Shown here one piece after another: positions 10,729 through 23,200 of a stretch of DNA of 64,000 nucleotides. The stretch comes from Durusdinium trenchii (lineage: Eukaryota; Sar; Dinophyceae; Suessiales; Symbiodiniaceae). Where the stretch lies: assembly GCA_963970005.1 (NCBI GenBank), contig CAXAMN010029027.1, forward strand, positions 1,485,420-1,549,419. Direction: 5' to 3'. The position numbers were made by a program, and so were the translations under genes. The notes beneath the pieces were generated by a model. The model did not search any database. It had not been told where the DNA came from and was given only the letters and a program-made list of their open reading frames with translations. Positions within the stretch are counted from its first letter, which is position 1. Every line of letters begins with the position of its first letter.

Positions 10729-11883
10729 GTGGGAACCTTGCAAGCTTGAGTTTTTAAAAACATTTTCAAGAATGACTGCAATTGAAAGAATTAACAACCA
10801 ACACAGGCCACTAGTAAGCACACAATTCATTGTTTGGAGGAAGTCACACCCTCGCATGGAGACGCTCAAATCCCTGGTTCGGGTAAGGCTGCAGGACTGA
10901 GTCTAGCTACAATGCGTCATCACCAACTTGCTTGATCGTTCTCTGGAGACACCGTTCTTTTTGCAATTGATTTGTAAAATATAATACTGGCTAGGAGCTT
11001 GGCCTTCTCTCGGAGAAAGGCCGGAAGATTCCGACCAAAGGACGTTCCACTGCCCCCCAGTCGAAGGCCAGACAATTTACACTTGCACATGTGCAGCACC
11101 ACTAGTGCACTGGCAAGTACTTTACTTTTTATAATTAAGCACTTTTTAAGTCTGAGTCACTGCAATGCCATCATGTTTTTCAGGAGAAACCCGTCCCGGA
11201 GATTCCGACTGATTCACAAGTTCCACCTGAGGAGGCCCCTGTTGAAGTGGCAGGCGATCAGGTCGGAACGTCTGCATCGAAAGCAGTGGGGACAGGAGGA
11301 GACTCCTGAGGAGGAGGACATGTCCGATGACGAGTGTATCGAGCCCGTAGAAACCCATTTTGACATTTCCATGGTTTCTCCCTCGGATGGTGTGCCCGAA
11401 CAGCTCGGCCCTGCCGCCGCCGGGACACCTGCTGTCGTTATCGAAAGCGATGCAGAGCACGATGCAAAGGGAGAGGTCAGGGGCACCTTCAAGGACCGCT
11501 GCAATCAGCCATGATGCAGTTTCAATTGAGCAGAACTGCACACGCATGCATGCATATATATATATATATGTCACGATATGCGCACATAGACTACTTATGC
11601 ATCAAGTGCTACGTCAGGACACCAAACCCTTGGCTCCAATTCCACCGCCGCTTGACGACTCACTCAGGGGTCAGGCAGAGGAAGCGTGCAGGAGGCTGGA
11701 AAGAGGTATGAGCTCCAACAACCTCGATTTGCTGAAGGCGCATATGCACGCACGCATTATCATGATCATATCATGTGCACACAGGTTCTGATGCACACCT
11801 CACCCCACAGTCACGAACATGCGTGCGACTTTTGAAATTTTTAAATCTATAAAGCGATCGATCTACCGGCTACGTCCGACTAG

Positions 11884-12435
11884 GCCCAAAAGGCTTTGCG
11901 AAAGACTTTGAGGGACGCCGAAGCAAAGTCTGATGATGATGAAGAAGAGGACCCTGAGCGTAAATATAAACATGAGCATGAGGATGAAGAGGAGCCTGCA
12001 AAAAGGGGAAGAGGCAGGGGCAGAGGAAGAGGGCGAGGTCGTAAGAAGGCAAATGAGGAGGGCGCAGGTGAGGTTGGTGGTGAGGCGCTTCCAAGTGCAG
12101 AAGCACCTTCGGCTCCAGCAAAACGGCTTCCGAAAAGAAAAGCAAATTCTAAGACCGAAGAACCCAACCCCAAGGATCCCAAAACCGAAGAACCCAAGGA
12201 GCCCAAGGCACCCAAGCAGCCCGAGGAACCCAAGGAGCCCAAGGCACCCAAGGCACCCAAGCAGCCCGAGGAACCCAAGGAGCCTAAGCAGTCAGAGAAA
12301 CCCAAGCACGAGGAACCCAAGGAACCTAAGCGGCGGGAGGAACCTCCCAAAACGCCAAAACAGAGGAGAACCCGCGCTGTGACGTCACCAAAGATATCAA
12401 AAAGTGCACAGAAGAAAAAGCAACTTGAGGACTGA
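11884..12435 (+). CDS. Low-complexity acidic/basic exon with RGR and KEPK repeats
   Basis: The frame opens after acceptor-like CTAG and stays open to TGA at 12433-12435. It encodes an acidic stretch (SDDDEEEDPE), an AT-hook-like GRGRGRGRGRGRKK run, and a repetitive Pro/Lys/Glu region built from EPKEPKAPK units. Such a protein would be disordered and could bind nucleic acid. No catalytic domain is present. It may be a 5' exon of the methyltransferase-like gene beginning at 14154, but no splice connection can be shown. Another frame over the same bases is also open because of the repeats; this one is preferred for its acidic start and RGR run. Confidence 0.4.
   Translation, partial: AQKALRKTLRDAEAKSDDDEEEDPERKYKHEHEDEEEPAKRGRGRGRGRGRGRKKANEEGAGEVGGEALPSAEAPSAPAKRLPKRKANSKTEEPNPKDPKTEEPKEPKAPKQPEEPKEPKAPKAPKQPEEPKEPKQSEKPKHEEPKEPKRREEPPKTPKQRRTRAVTSPKISKSAQKKKQLED
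12170..12340 (+). repeat. Coding tandem repeat, 9-base core (CCCAAGGAG/GCA)
   Basis: Nine-base units of the type CCCAAGGCA/CCCAAGGAG/CCCAAGCAG recur in frame. They are grouped in higher-order units of 36 and 45 bases beginning GAACCCAAGGAG. Confidence 0.85.
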
Positions 12436-14153
12436 TATGATGCAGTTCTCGGCTACTATACTATACGCTAGTGCCACGCCTGAACTTCTTGTCGCCATTA
12501 ATTTCCATTAATTTGTTTTATAAAACCAGTTGATGATATAAAAAATTCCGATCCTGCATATCGTATATCGATCCATGCATATAACAGTACCACATGATCA
12601 CGCTGCATCGAGGAGAACCTTGCTGCGTTGGAGGCCGAGGCGCCTCAAATGGAGTTCTTTGTCTGGCCGGCCAATGCAAAAGAGCGGAGGCTGGGATCTT
12701 AACCGTGACCTCACAGCAAATCATCGGCAATCCTTGGATGAGCGAGTGGCTGAGGAGCTGGACATTGCGACCGCCGAACGGTTGCCCTGGCCACAAGGAT
12801 TTCGCGATGCTTTCCATCGGTGTTTTGTCATGGTCTTAGTCACTTCCAGCTAGTATCGGATCGATCAGGTGTGCATTCTTGAGCCTCTGCAGGCCCGACC
12901 GCTATGGGACCTTCTATGTCAGCACCATTGAGGATAAAGTGCACAAGCAAGAGGTTGAAGAGAAGTTGAAGCTGACGGCCGGCCCTTCTTCTTATGAGTC
13001 TAACACAAGCTATTTATATACTTTGTTGGACACCCTCATGGCACTGGCCGCAGCAGGTCTCCAATTCTGGTGGGGTCTCTCTGGCATGGAAGAAGAACGG
13101 TGGTCCGGCAAAAGCGTGCAAAACTTACAGTTGAACTAGCTGCACTATCGATCTCTAGTTTCGTGATTTGAGATCCATCGACTTTCAATTTCTACTTATT
13201 AGTCACTGATGCTTGCACGCACATGCATGTTTTGTAAGCCAGTGCCCCAAATCCGCCCAGGTGGTCAATTGCTCTACAAGTGGCTGCGTGGCGCCCAATT
13301 GCAGGGATGTAGAAATGCAGCTTCCTTGGGATCTTCCGATTCCATATTTGAAGAACTATTTTTCCGACTGCGTTGCATATGCAGGGTGCATAGTCTTGAC
13401 ACTTTTTGCTGTAGCAAATTAAAAAGTAAACAACATGATCGAATCACTTATAAATAAACAACATAACTTGATTGAGTTGTTTCCTTTTTGAGTGTCATTG
13501 GGCAACCTGCTGCAAGAATGTGCTGCAAATCGACCTCTGGCGCTGGACCTCAGACCTCTGGCGCAGGGCCTGCAAAAAAATGATTTCAGCCCGTAATTTT
13601 GTGTCAGTGTAGTATAGTACCCTAATTTGCTCTTGCATCAGTCATGCCACGTATGCCATCCCCACCACTTCATAGACCGAGATGTCAAGACTGGTTCAAC
13701 AGGTCCAAGTGGTGTTTTGGCAGGTGTGAACTCAAGCCATGGCATCAGTGAAGTATGCACTTCACGTTCAACGGGATGGTGATTTTGACAGTTCACCGAT
13801 TTCGTTGAGTGCTACTGCTGTGGTTGCTCTCATAGCCATGGGGTGCCCTATACTGATGAGACTTGTTGGAAATTCAGCCTGTGAACATGCACCCATAATG
13901 ACCCTTGCAAGCACCAAAAACCTGTTATATAACTATAACACCGATCGCTTAGCCAACGGACGCCTCAGGATCCACTTGGCTGATTGGGTGGCCCAGAACA
14001 CCCATCGACGCGAAAGTCAGGAGAGGGTCATAACCTTAGCTACTAGCTAGTACTACGAACTATGATATCATCATATCGTAATATTGCAATAGTTCCTACA
14101 AAGCATTATAATCATCAGTGGGTAGACATCAACACCATTCCGCACAAAATAAG
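12436..14153. other. Intron-rich DNA with weak exon candidates
   Basis: Short open segments near 12700-12790 (ending in a CCACAAG context), 12893-13000 (RYGTFYVSTIEDKVHKQEVEE) and 13240-13400 could be exons, but none shows a recognisable domain. Palindromes such as GATCGATC, TGCATGCA and CTAG are frequent between them. Confidence 0.3.
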
Positions 14154-16008
14154 GTGTACAGCGTCGTGGACCTCTTCTGTGGGAAGCGGGCCATCTTCGA
14201 AGCTTTCCGTCACGGCCCAAGTCTTGCCAGCATTAGGCATGGTGGTACATAGAATAATGTTATAATTATTATATAAAATGGTTATAAAACATGGTGATAT
14301 CTTGATGAGATTGGGTAGACAAACATGACCAGCTAGATCTTGTTTCCAGTGCCCTCTCTTGCTACCAGGTTGCAAGAACAAGCGGGCGCCGACTGCTCAG
14401 CTGCAGACTGCGCATGACCAGTGAAGTGCAACTGATGCAGCTCCTCCACACTTTTTGGTCTGAGGGCTTTCTATGACCGAGAGCTACATCCGAACAGCAA
14501 TGACATTCTAAGCACGTAGAGAACTTAGTTACATCATGCACGCGTGCGCATAAATTGACGGTATAGTAGAGTTTGATTCCCTGAGGCCTGGCTTCATCCG
14601 GGCTATATCCTACATTCTGCAATTGAAGCAGAACGGGCTTCTGCACTGTGGGCCTCCGTGCAGTTCATGGGTCTGGGTTTCAAGGGGGTCAACAAAAAGA
14701 AGCAAGTACAATGTTCTAGGTTCAACAACGTCACCATCAGCCATTGAAGGCAACAGGAACCTTGCTTCACGCTATAAGAAATTCTTATTTTGTTTTAGTT
14801 GTGAAACGTGTTATTGTTTCGATATTCGGACAATTATGCAACTTCAGATCACTCATGTCTTGTCGGTTGAGGATCACGGCTCGACTCTGCCTCTTGGTGA
14901 TGCTAGCGGTGGCTCGCTTCTGCCATGTTTGCATTGAGCAACCTCGTACTAGTCTCATGACAAAGTTCCCAGCATTTATCAAGCTGTCACTGAAGCTGCG
15001 GAAACTATTTGGCATCGAGTGGTGCCAACAGAATTTGTCCGATCCTCATTGCCTTCTTCACGAATGATGCCAGTAGTACGTATATAAATAACAAATCTCG
15101 AGTTCTGCCAAGTTGGATGGCGACCTATGGAAGCCCGACAATGAAACCATCAGTGGTGTTCGGTACAGCGTCCTTGTCTCAGGGTCGTCCTTTGCAAGCT
15201 CATAGCAGCATCGTTTCCTCGCACGCTCAGGCCTTGGCTGGGGCGCGTGTACAAGAAGTTGAGTGCTCGGAAGCTACGCAAGCTGAAGTCGAGCAAACAG
15301 TACAAAAAATTTCAGATGGTTCGACGGTACCAAGATCGTTCGGGGCAGTCTCGGGTGTTCAGGGCTCAGAGATTTGTAACTCAATCGATCTAGATCGATC
15401 GACTAGTACCAGCTCACCTGATCAGATGTTCTAGATCAATCTATGCATGTCGTACTACTCTGCACCCATTAGGCCTGCTTTCATCTCAGCGCATCGGCTG
15501 AGGCAAGGTGGTCGAGACATGACCAAGTCAAGCGCTTACCCCAAGAACTATGGCCGGCGAGTGGAGTCGCTACATGCTGACCACATTGCCATTGACTCAG
15601 CCAATATCATCCGACACATGTAAATTAGAAGTAGTACCAAACATGAGACACCTTTGCAGCTTCAGTTGTGTGGCCCTTGGTACTCTATATATTAATCTAT
15701 ACTATCTCAACCATTCAGACCCTCCACACGATCAGGCTTGCTGCCCCGATGTTCTGGCAACCAAGATTCGAGAGGCCACCCAAAGGACTGTTGTGCAGGC
15801 CAGACAATCCTTGCATGGCTAGGTCCGGCATTTGCAAACTGCATGCACGCTCACGTGTGCTCTTATCATTTGTTGTATTCACGCATGCCGCGCATGCACA
15901 GGTGGCCAAAGATCAGGAATCTGCATTCCATGACATTGCCAACCTGGCGCCTTTGAGGGACTTTCTAGTGGCTGAAATCCATGAAGGGCGATTCAAACCT
16001 TCATGCTG
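14154..16008 (+). CDS. Multi-exon gene for a cytosine-methyltransferase-like (class I fold) protein
   Basis: Read by eye as exons 14154-14241, 14632-14719, 14872-15021, 15103-15162, 15199-15375, 15490-15619 and 15902-16008, most with AG acceptors and GT donors. Together they spell a C5-methyltransferase-like order. VVDLFCGKRAIFEAF is a motif I type, HCGPPCSSW resembles the PC nucleophile loop, CIEQPRTSLM resembles the ENV/EQP motif, and WMATYGSPTMKPSVVFG follows. A Lys/Arg-rich segment and TKSSAYPKNYGRRV come next. The last exon gives DFLVAEIHEGRFKPSCW. The order and motifs make a real gene likely. Activity on DNA, RNA or nothing is not shown. The same PPC and E(H/Q)P pair occurs in the copia polyprotein at 17293-24321. 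5' exons are undetermined. Confidence 0.5.
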
Positions 16009-16496
16009 GTATGGGTTGGGCTAAACAGTCCAGCCGATCAGCTCAGTGCCGGAGTCACACATATGTCTTGCAGTATGCATGCATGCATTCATTTAATTAC
16101 TATCAAAACGACTCGATCAGTGCACACGGCATGAACATCATAATTGCTGCACGTGAGGCAGTAACGCCTAATCAAGCAGCGGCTGCATTCCTTTTCACCA
16201 ATTAATGAAGCTGGATCAATGTATTTTCCATTGGCAGTGATGGTTCGATGCTGGAATCCTGTATACGTATGGTATCCTAGACTTCCAAGACCATTAAAAC
16301 AATGGTTGACCTGGTTTTTGTAGTGTAAAATCCTTAGTTGATTCGGTAAGTAAGGCCTATTAAAACAATGGTTGTTGGAAGCCTATATATAGATCGAAAT
16401 TGTGTTCCGACTCTGCCTGCACGGACCCTGCCTGTGGATCGCAGCTGGTGGTCCCACTATTGCTACTAATTAGGAGAGTTCGAGTTTCAAAGCATC

Positions 16497-16590
16497 GAAT
16501 GGTTCGAGTGTCGGGGTTTCGGAGTGTCGGGGTGTCGGAGTGTCGGGGTGTCGGAGTGTCGGGGTGTCGGAGTGTCGGAGTGTCGGTGTT
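16497..16590 (+). repeat. Minisatellite, 8/16-base unit (GTGTCGGG / GTGTCGGA)
   Basis: About ten consecutive 8-base units of GTGTCGG plus G or A, alternating so as to make a 16-base period; the left end grades into GTTCGAG units. Confidence 0.85.
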
Positions 16591-16679
16591 TGGTCATCTG
16601 CATGAATTCACCATATTATATACATGCATGATGCACGGTGTGATTGCAAATCACTTTGAAGAACCGTTTCGATCGTGGG

Positions 16680-16790
16680 GGAAGCGTGGTCGGGGCGTGG
16701 TCCGAGCGTGGTCAAAGCGTGGAAACAATAAACTTTTCCGTGGAAACGCTAAACTTTTCCGTGGAAAGACTATTCTTTTCCGTGGTCCCG
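16680..16790 (+). repeat. Two short tandem-repeat arrays (GCGTGGTC and CTTTTCCGTGGAAA)
   Basis: Four GCGTGGTC-like units are followed by three CTTTTCCGTGGAAA-like units. The second unit is partly self-complementary (TTTCC with GGAAA). Confidence 0.75.
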
Positions 16791-17292
16791 ATACACCCCA
16801 AAATCATAGACAATCTATCATTTTCTCTAAAAATCCAAAAAAAAAACAAACTGACCCGGCCAAATGGAAACCAGATGTGATTTAGATCGATGCGGTATCA
16901 TTTTGCTGTGTCATTGGCTCATACTAGGAGCACCAGCAGCAACGTTGTATTATATATGATCGAAGTGTAATATTATATGACTGTCTCGAAGTACTTGAAC
17001 TCACGAAGTTCCAAGCAACAAAGATAAAGAACTCGAAGGCCGCGATGCGTCCTTTCTCACAATGCCAACGGATGGCGAAGGTCGTCGCCGAACGTGACTC
17101 AAGGGCCCTTCGGCCGGATTTGAGAATTGAAATTCGATTGCGGTGTGACTCGAATGTCATCTATCCGCTCTCATCATGAAATGCATTGCAAAATGGAAAA
17201 CAAATCTCACATGTGCATTCGCAACATTGACACGCCCAAGGAAGTTTTCAAGGGCTGTCGAAGAAAATTCAAAAAGCGGGCTAGAGTCATCT

Positions 17293-20200
17293 TCAACGCA
17301 GCTCCTCAAGGCTGCTCACATGGTACCAAGCACCATGTTCACTTTCAGCTAGGCGTCTTGGTCGAGATCCAGCAACAAAAGTCACAGGAGTCTGGCAGAT
17401 TCGGTCAGCCAGTTCACCATTGTAGATTTGCTCACGAACACGGTCATTGCGTTCCAAGGCAATGATCTGATTTCTCTGACGAACGATGCGACGATTCACG
17501 TCAGCCAAAAACACCAGGTTGTCATTCCACATTCGGTGCCACTGACATACTTGCTCATCAGAAAATTGCGAGGTGTCCTGAGCTCGAAGCAATTCACTGA
17601 ACTTCCTCCAGCGCTGCGTAGTGAAGCTCTCAGATTGCAACACGCACCTGGTTTGGGAGTCCATACTGCTATCATGGTTTTCAAGTTCCCAGAGAAGTCG
17701 ACGGTATGGGCCTTGTCCAGCCTCATTTTGAACTCTCACCTTCATGCGACTCCAGCGATGCCATTCTTCGTCTGGAAGATCCGACTCTGTGTTTGTAGTC
17801 GTGCTTCCTGAATCTATTCCAGGACGACGGGTCAAAGTCAGTGCATTTAGAATCACCTCATCGGCCTGAACAGCTGCGGAAACGACATGGCTAGGAGGAC
17901 TGAGCGGTTTCTCAGTCACTGGGGCATTCGCAGAAGCTTGGTCATTCTCAACAACCTGCTCATTTTCATTCATCTCCTCTCTGAACAGGTTCGTCACCTT
18001 GTCATTTGCAAAGCGGTAGGCCTTGTAAAAGATGGTTTCAATGCCAAAACGCAGAAACACGTTTTCAAGGCCGATCCATGCGAAGATCATGATGACCATG
18101 AAGGACATGAAGATTGGTAATCTCCATCCTTCAGCTTCAACAGATGTCAAAGCTCCTTCAGCAAGAGGCGCTTTGCTTGCCATCAAAATGGCTGCGGAAA
18201 ACAAGGCTGCCTTCTTCCATTCGTCTTGATGACTATTTGAGCTGCGATGGGCATAAAAATGCCTTCTGCTGCAGTATTTGTTTCGAGGATCACTCTCGTT
18301 GCGGGGTTTGCAGCAACTTGGAAGTAAACAAAGACCTTGTTCATGCTTTTGCCACTCTTCTACTGCAAAAACTTGTTGTTCTTCCATTTCTTTTGAAAAA
18401 GCTTCATGGATTTCCCTTTCTTCTTTCTTGGCTTCCGAGGACACTTTCTTGGAGGCTGTAAAGTCGGGGTTGAACTTGAGTTGATGGGTGCCACGCTTCA
18501 TGATGTAGGCCATGGAATCTCTGGAAGCCGGCTTTGTCAAGCCGTCAGAGATCTGTTGGTGTGAGTTCACCCACATCCATTTTCCCAACAAAGCATTCGT
18601 GCGATCTCGCACAATGGCCACTTCGATCGCAGTTCTTTTCTCACTCAATTTCATACTGGGAGACAAGGACTTTGCAGCATCAAACAAAGATTTTGCATCT
18701 GTCACAAGCGGGGATGGTCCAAGCTTTTGCAATGCTTCCGGACTTTCGATCGGCAAGGTGGGGTCGATCATGACGGAAACAAAAATCTTGCACCATTCAA
18801 GCTCGTCCACTGCAATGGCGGCTGCTTGAGCCTCTGAGGACAAGCTTGACCGACAAATACGTGCCAACTTGTGCGATTTCCAATAAAAGACATTGAGCGG
18901 CATCATGCTGCCGGATTCCAGCTCTTGGTGCGAACAAATGAAAACCAAAAGTCCACCTTGGCTCGATCCGTCGGGTCTCACGGCCCAGGCAGCATCGGTA
19001 TAGGCTCCAATGCACAACTCAGAAAAAGCACATGAACCACGCATGTACAGTTGGTGATCTTTTGAAACTTCTTTTGCAAAACGAAGCAGCTTGTTTGCTT
19101 GGTTCAAATCACCAACACATGGATTGCTTGCTGATGCTTGCAAAATGCTCACGCTTGCACACAACTCTGGAATGCTTTGATGAGCAGGCCATGCTAGCGC
19201 ACCAATGAGGGCACGGAACTGTCGGTGTTCACGTTCATCGCATGGTGACTCTGTCATTGTTTTCCTGGATTTGTCCAATGAGATCGGTTTCACCTTTTGT
19301 ACATAGTTCGCCAGACTCACCGAAATGGTGGAGTAGTCTAACGACTGTTGCAGTTCAGCACCACAAAAGATGATCTTTGAGCCATTTCCAAAATCCCATG
19401 CACCAAAACGAAAACGCTGAGCCAAACGCAGGATGCGGTTGAGGAAACACTCTTCATTGGGACATTCCTTTTTCAAATCATGCTCACTGCAGAAACCTTC
19501 ACCAGCACCAATGAAGTCGTCCACATGGAGTCCAAAAATGCCGTCAACAATGCTAGGGACCCCATTCCATTGGAACACTTCGAAAGCTGGATCAGATTCA
19601 TATGCAGCTCGAATGCTGAGGTACACACAACGATCCAAAGGGTGTGGGATCATGCCAAGTTCCTCAGTCAAGCACCTATGAGCAGTTGCATTCCACTGTC
19701 TTGGAGCTCTGCAATCACCAAAAGCGGGCTTGGATGCACGCATGATTTGACATGGTTTCAATCCAATCTTTCTCTCCAGGAGGCGTCGAATCTCAGCTGA
19801 GGGCTGTATGAACACTCGGGCTTCTTGTTCGATGTTGTCTGCTTGTTGAAAAGCAGTCTTCACATCAGCACTCCACAGCTTGAGCTGACGAACCACTGCA
19901 AAAAGATAAATGGAGCTGCGACCAACCATGGACAAAGTAGGAGCTTCCTTATCTACAGTGTCTTCGAGTACATCACGATGTTTGAATCCCTGTATGATGA
20001 TTCGGGCGTTTGCTTTCTGCCCTTCTTTTGTTGGCTTCCAGCGCTGCAAAAATCTTGCTGGTACTGCTTCGCCTGGTTGGGCTTCGGAGGCATCGACTGG
20101 TCGCCATGCTTGATTCTCAAACCAGACATCCAAAGCCTTGTCGCGAGCTTCGGCGAACTCTTCTTTCTGCTCTTTGGTGAGGTTCTTCTCACTGAATGAA

Positions 20201-23200
20201 GTGGCCAGGAAATTTTCGTCCAGCCAATCAACTTCCTCACCATACAGCATGTCATATTGACTTTTCAGCTGATGATCATCTCGAGAAACAGGCGGGAGGC
20301 CATCAAGTTGACGTGCCTTGTTGTAGGACTCATACAGGTTTTCAAAGTCTTTGTGCCGAGAGTCATGAGGTGGAGGGCTTCTTGATCTTCCTCGGCCACT
20401 TGGATCTTGGTCTTCTTTTGTTTCTACTTCAACTGCTTCAGCTTCTGCTGCTGCTGTCTTGTGTTCTGCTGCTGCCGCAGTGTGCTGAGGTTCTGTTGTC
20501 ACTTCTTCTTCGGCTTGAGGTTCTGACATTGGAACTTCTGGACTCTCTGGTGGTACCAGAGGAGGGACAGAAGTTTCAGCCTTTGTCTCTGGTGGTACCA
20601 GAGAAAGGACAGAAGTTTCAGCCTTTGCATTCGAAAAGGTGGGATCCCCTGCAAGATCAAGAAAACGCACAGGACCCTGCACAGGGGTCAGAGCTTGTCG
20701 AACTCGATGAACCAAACTGTTCGAAACAGCTGTGTCAGGTTGCGTTTCCAGGCGATGAACTCTTTCTCGAGCCACCTCGGCACGAATATGCTCACTTGCA
20801 ACACGCACCAAACTGGATCCATGAGCAACCCAGTAAACAGAAGCTCGGATGCGGCCGTCATCGTTCTTGCGGGGCTCTATGGCGCAGACCAATGCAGGGC
20901 CACGCCAGCGAGTAGGGTCAAGTTTGTTTTCCCCCTGTCTCCAGTAGTAGATCCAATCGCCAAGGCTGGCGGCCACATGTTCAGACCGTGGCCGGGCAAG
21001 AAGTGCACGTTTGAGCAGCTGGTTGTTGTTGGCTTCATAAAATGCTTTGGCTGCTGAGTACCGAAGTGCTTGATCTTTTTGGTGCTGTTCCGTGTCATCG
21101 AGCGGTTTGGACAAGTGCGGTTCATCACAAAGACCGTTCGATTGAGGATTGTGTCCAAAAACGATTTGGTATGGTGAGCTGCCATGCACTGAACGAAGGC
21201 GGTTTCGTTGATGACAAGCAACTGGAACAGCTTCTTCAAGGAGTACATTCGGTTCATCTTTTTGCATTTTGAGCAGCTGCATTCTTCTCACAGCATGGAG
21301 TCTTTCCACTGATCCCATTCTATAGTGAGCTTCTTTGGGCACGAGGATCAGCTTGATGTTGTTTTGGTCGAAGAAGTCCAGATACTTCTGACTCATGTGT
21401 GCTCCCGACTGGTCTGTTCTGAATCGTTCTGGAGGACCAAAAGTTTGAAGCCATTGTTCACGAAGTATCTTCAATTCAGCTTCTTCAGTTTCTCTCTCCA
21501 ACACTGCATTGATTTCGTACTTGGAATAGATGTCGAGGATGGCCAAAACCTTTCGCTTTTCTCCATTCCAGCGGATGTGAAAAACATCGGCTTCCAAACA
21601 TTCATTGAAGTGACTGGCCTGAGGCAGTGAAGCTGGTTTCTCCAATTTCCGTTGTGCCTGTTGCTCACATACTTCACACTTGTAGTCTTTGGCACATCGG
21701 ATCAGAAACTCATCCATACCTGCATCTTTAAGCGTTTTGATCATCCGATCTACACCTGGATGTCCAAGTTGCTTGTGCAGTTTGCTGATGACCTGTAGGT
21801 TTTGCTTGCTGTGGGTCTTCATCAGCTTCTTCTCTTCCTCAGTGATGTTGGATGCATTCTTCACTTTGTTTTTCTCATCCTGCTCTTCAACCATATAGAT
21901 CTTGGCTATCTCTCTTTGTCGCCATCGTTCTTCCATCTCCTGATAGATGGCATTTGCTGCTCTTTTCACGAAGCCTCTTTCGTAGTTTTGCATTTTCTTC
22001 AAGCTTTCTGCTTTTCCATCCATAGCAACATGCTCTCCAGGAAGACACTCACATGGAAGATCAAGTGCTTCAAAGACCATTTGGCTGTTTGTGCGAATCC
22101 TCGTAGGTTTCTTGACCTTTCCGACATAGTTTCCCATGCGATCATAGTAGCACAAGCCGGTCCTGCATCGGTTGCAAATTGCATCATAACCATCCATGGA
22201 CTCCAAGGTTTTCGTCTTCCATGACATAGCCAAATGAGGATGCTCCATGGCCATGCCGGCATTGATCTCCCAGTTGCAGATGTCGGTGACATCCAAAACC
22301 AGTTTCAAATGTTGCTTTTCTTCTTGCTTTTGCAATTCCAGGATGTAGGCTAGCTTTTCGGCCTTGATCATGTTGAGCCTTTGCATTGGTGACCATTTCG
22401 TACACGGTGGTGCACACCAGATGAAGTGAGGCTTTTGTTCTCTCACCAACTTGAGGAATGCTTTTCGGTCATTTTCTTTTTCAAAGTCCCAATGAGGTAG
22501 GCTGAAAGTGGCGACCTCACAGTCTGGAAAGCGTTTCAACAGTTCTGTAGCCAGGTTGCCTTCATCCACATAGACCTCAAAGAAGATCAATTTTCTTTCT
22601 TCTTGAAGGCGCTGCAAAACTTGTTGAGAAATCTCTTCAACTTCATTGGCTTCGGACTCCATGAGGATCTGCTCTGCAATGTCAGATGGTTCTGTCTCAC
22701 AGGGCGGTTCAATTTCCAGTGGACTTGTCGAGATCAAGACCTCTTCTTCCGTGATGTAGTTCATCTCTTGTTCGTCTTCATGATATTCCAACAAGTTCAA
22801 GACATAGTGGCCTTTTTGTCCCCGACTTGGTTGAAACCATTCGGATTGAGCCACCTTCATGTTGCCACTGGCGTAGTCTTGTTTCACCCCCCATTGTTCC
22901 AGCATAGGTCTCGCCAACAGGAAGGGAGTGTGCCCAGGTACCACTGAAACCGTGATGGGCAGCTTTTGACCTTTCACCAAGGCGTTGAAGGAGATTTCGT
23001 AGTTGGATTCAAGCATCTCTCCGCCGCCGAACTTGAAGGATCGCTTTTGTGCCTGAGTGCGGAGAGGTCCAAGTAGGCCTTCATCATAGTGCTCGACCCA
23101 TTCTTTCCACACTTCTTCTCCGACCAATGTTCTTGTTGCACCTGAATCCACAATTGCGTGACCTGGAGCAAGGGTGGCAAAGAAGATGTCCTCTTGAAAG

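Larger units (their letters stand above)
16009..17292. other. Non-coding spacer with minisatellites
   Basis: Contains a direct repeat (ATTAAAACAATGGTTG, two copies around 16294 and 16358) and the two tandem-repeat blocks listed separately. About 16920-17290 is non-coding sequence next to the minus-strand copia stop codon and may include that element's 3' LTR; its borders could not be fixed. Confidence 0.4.
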
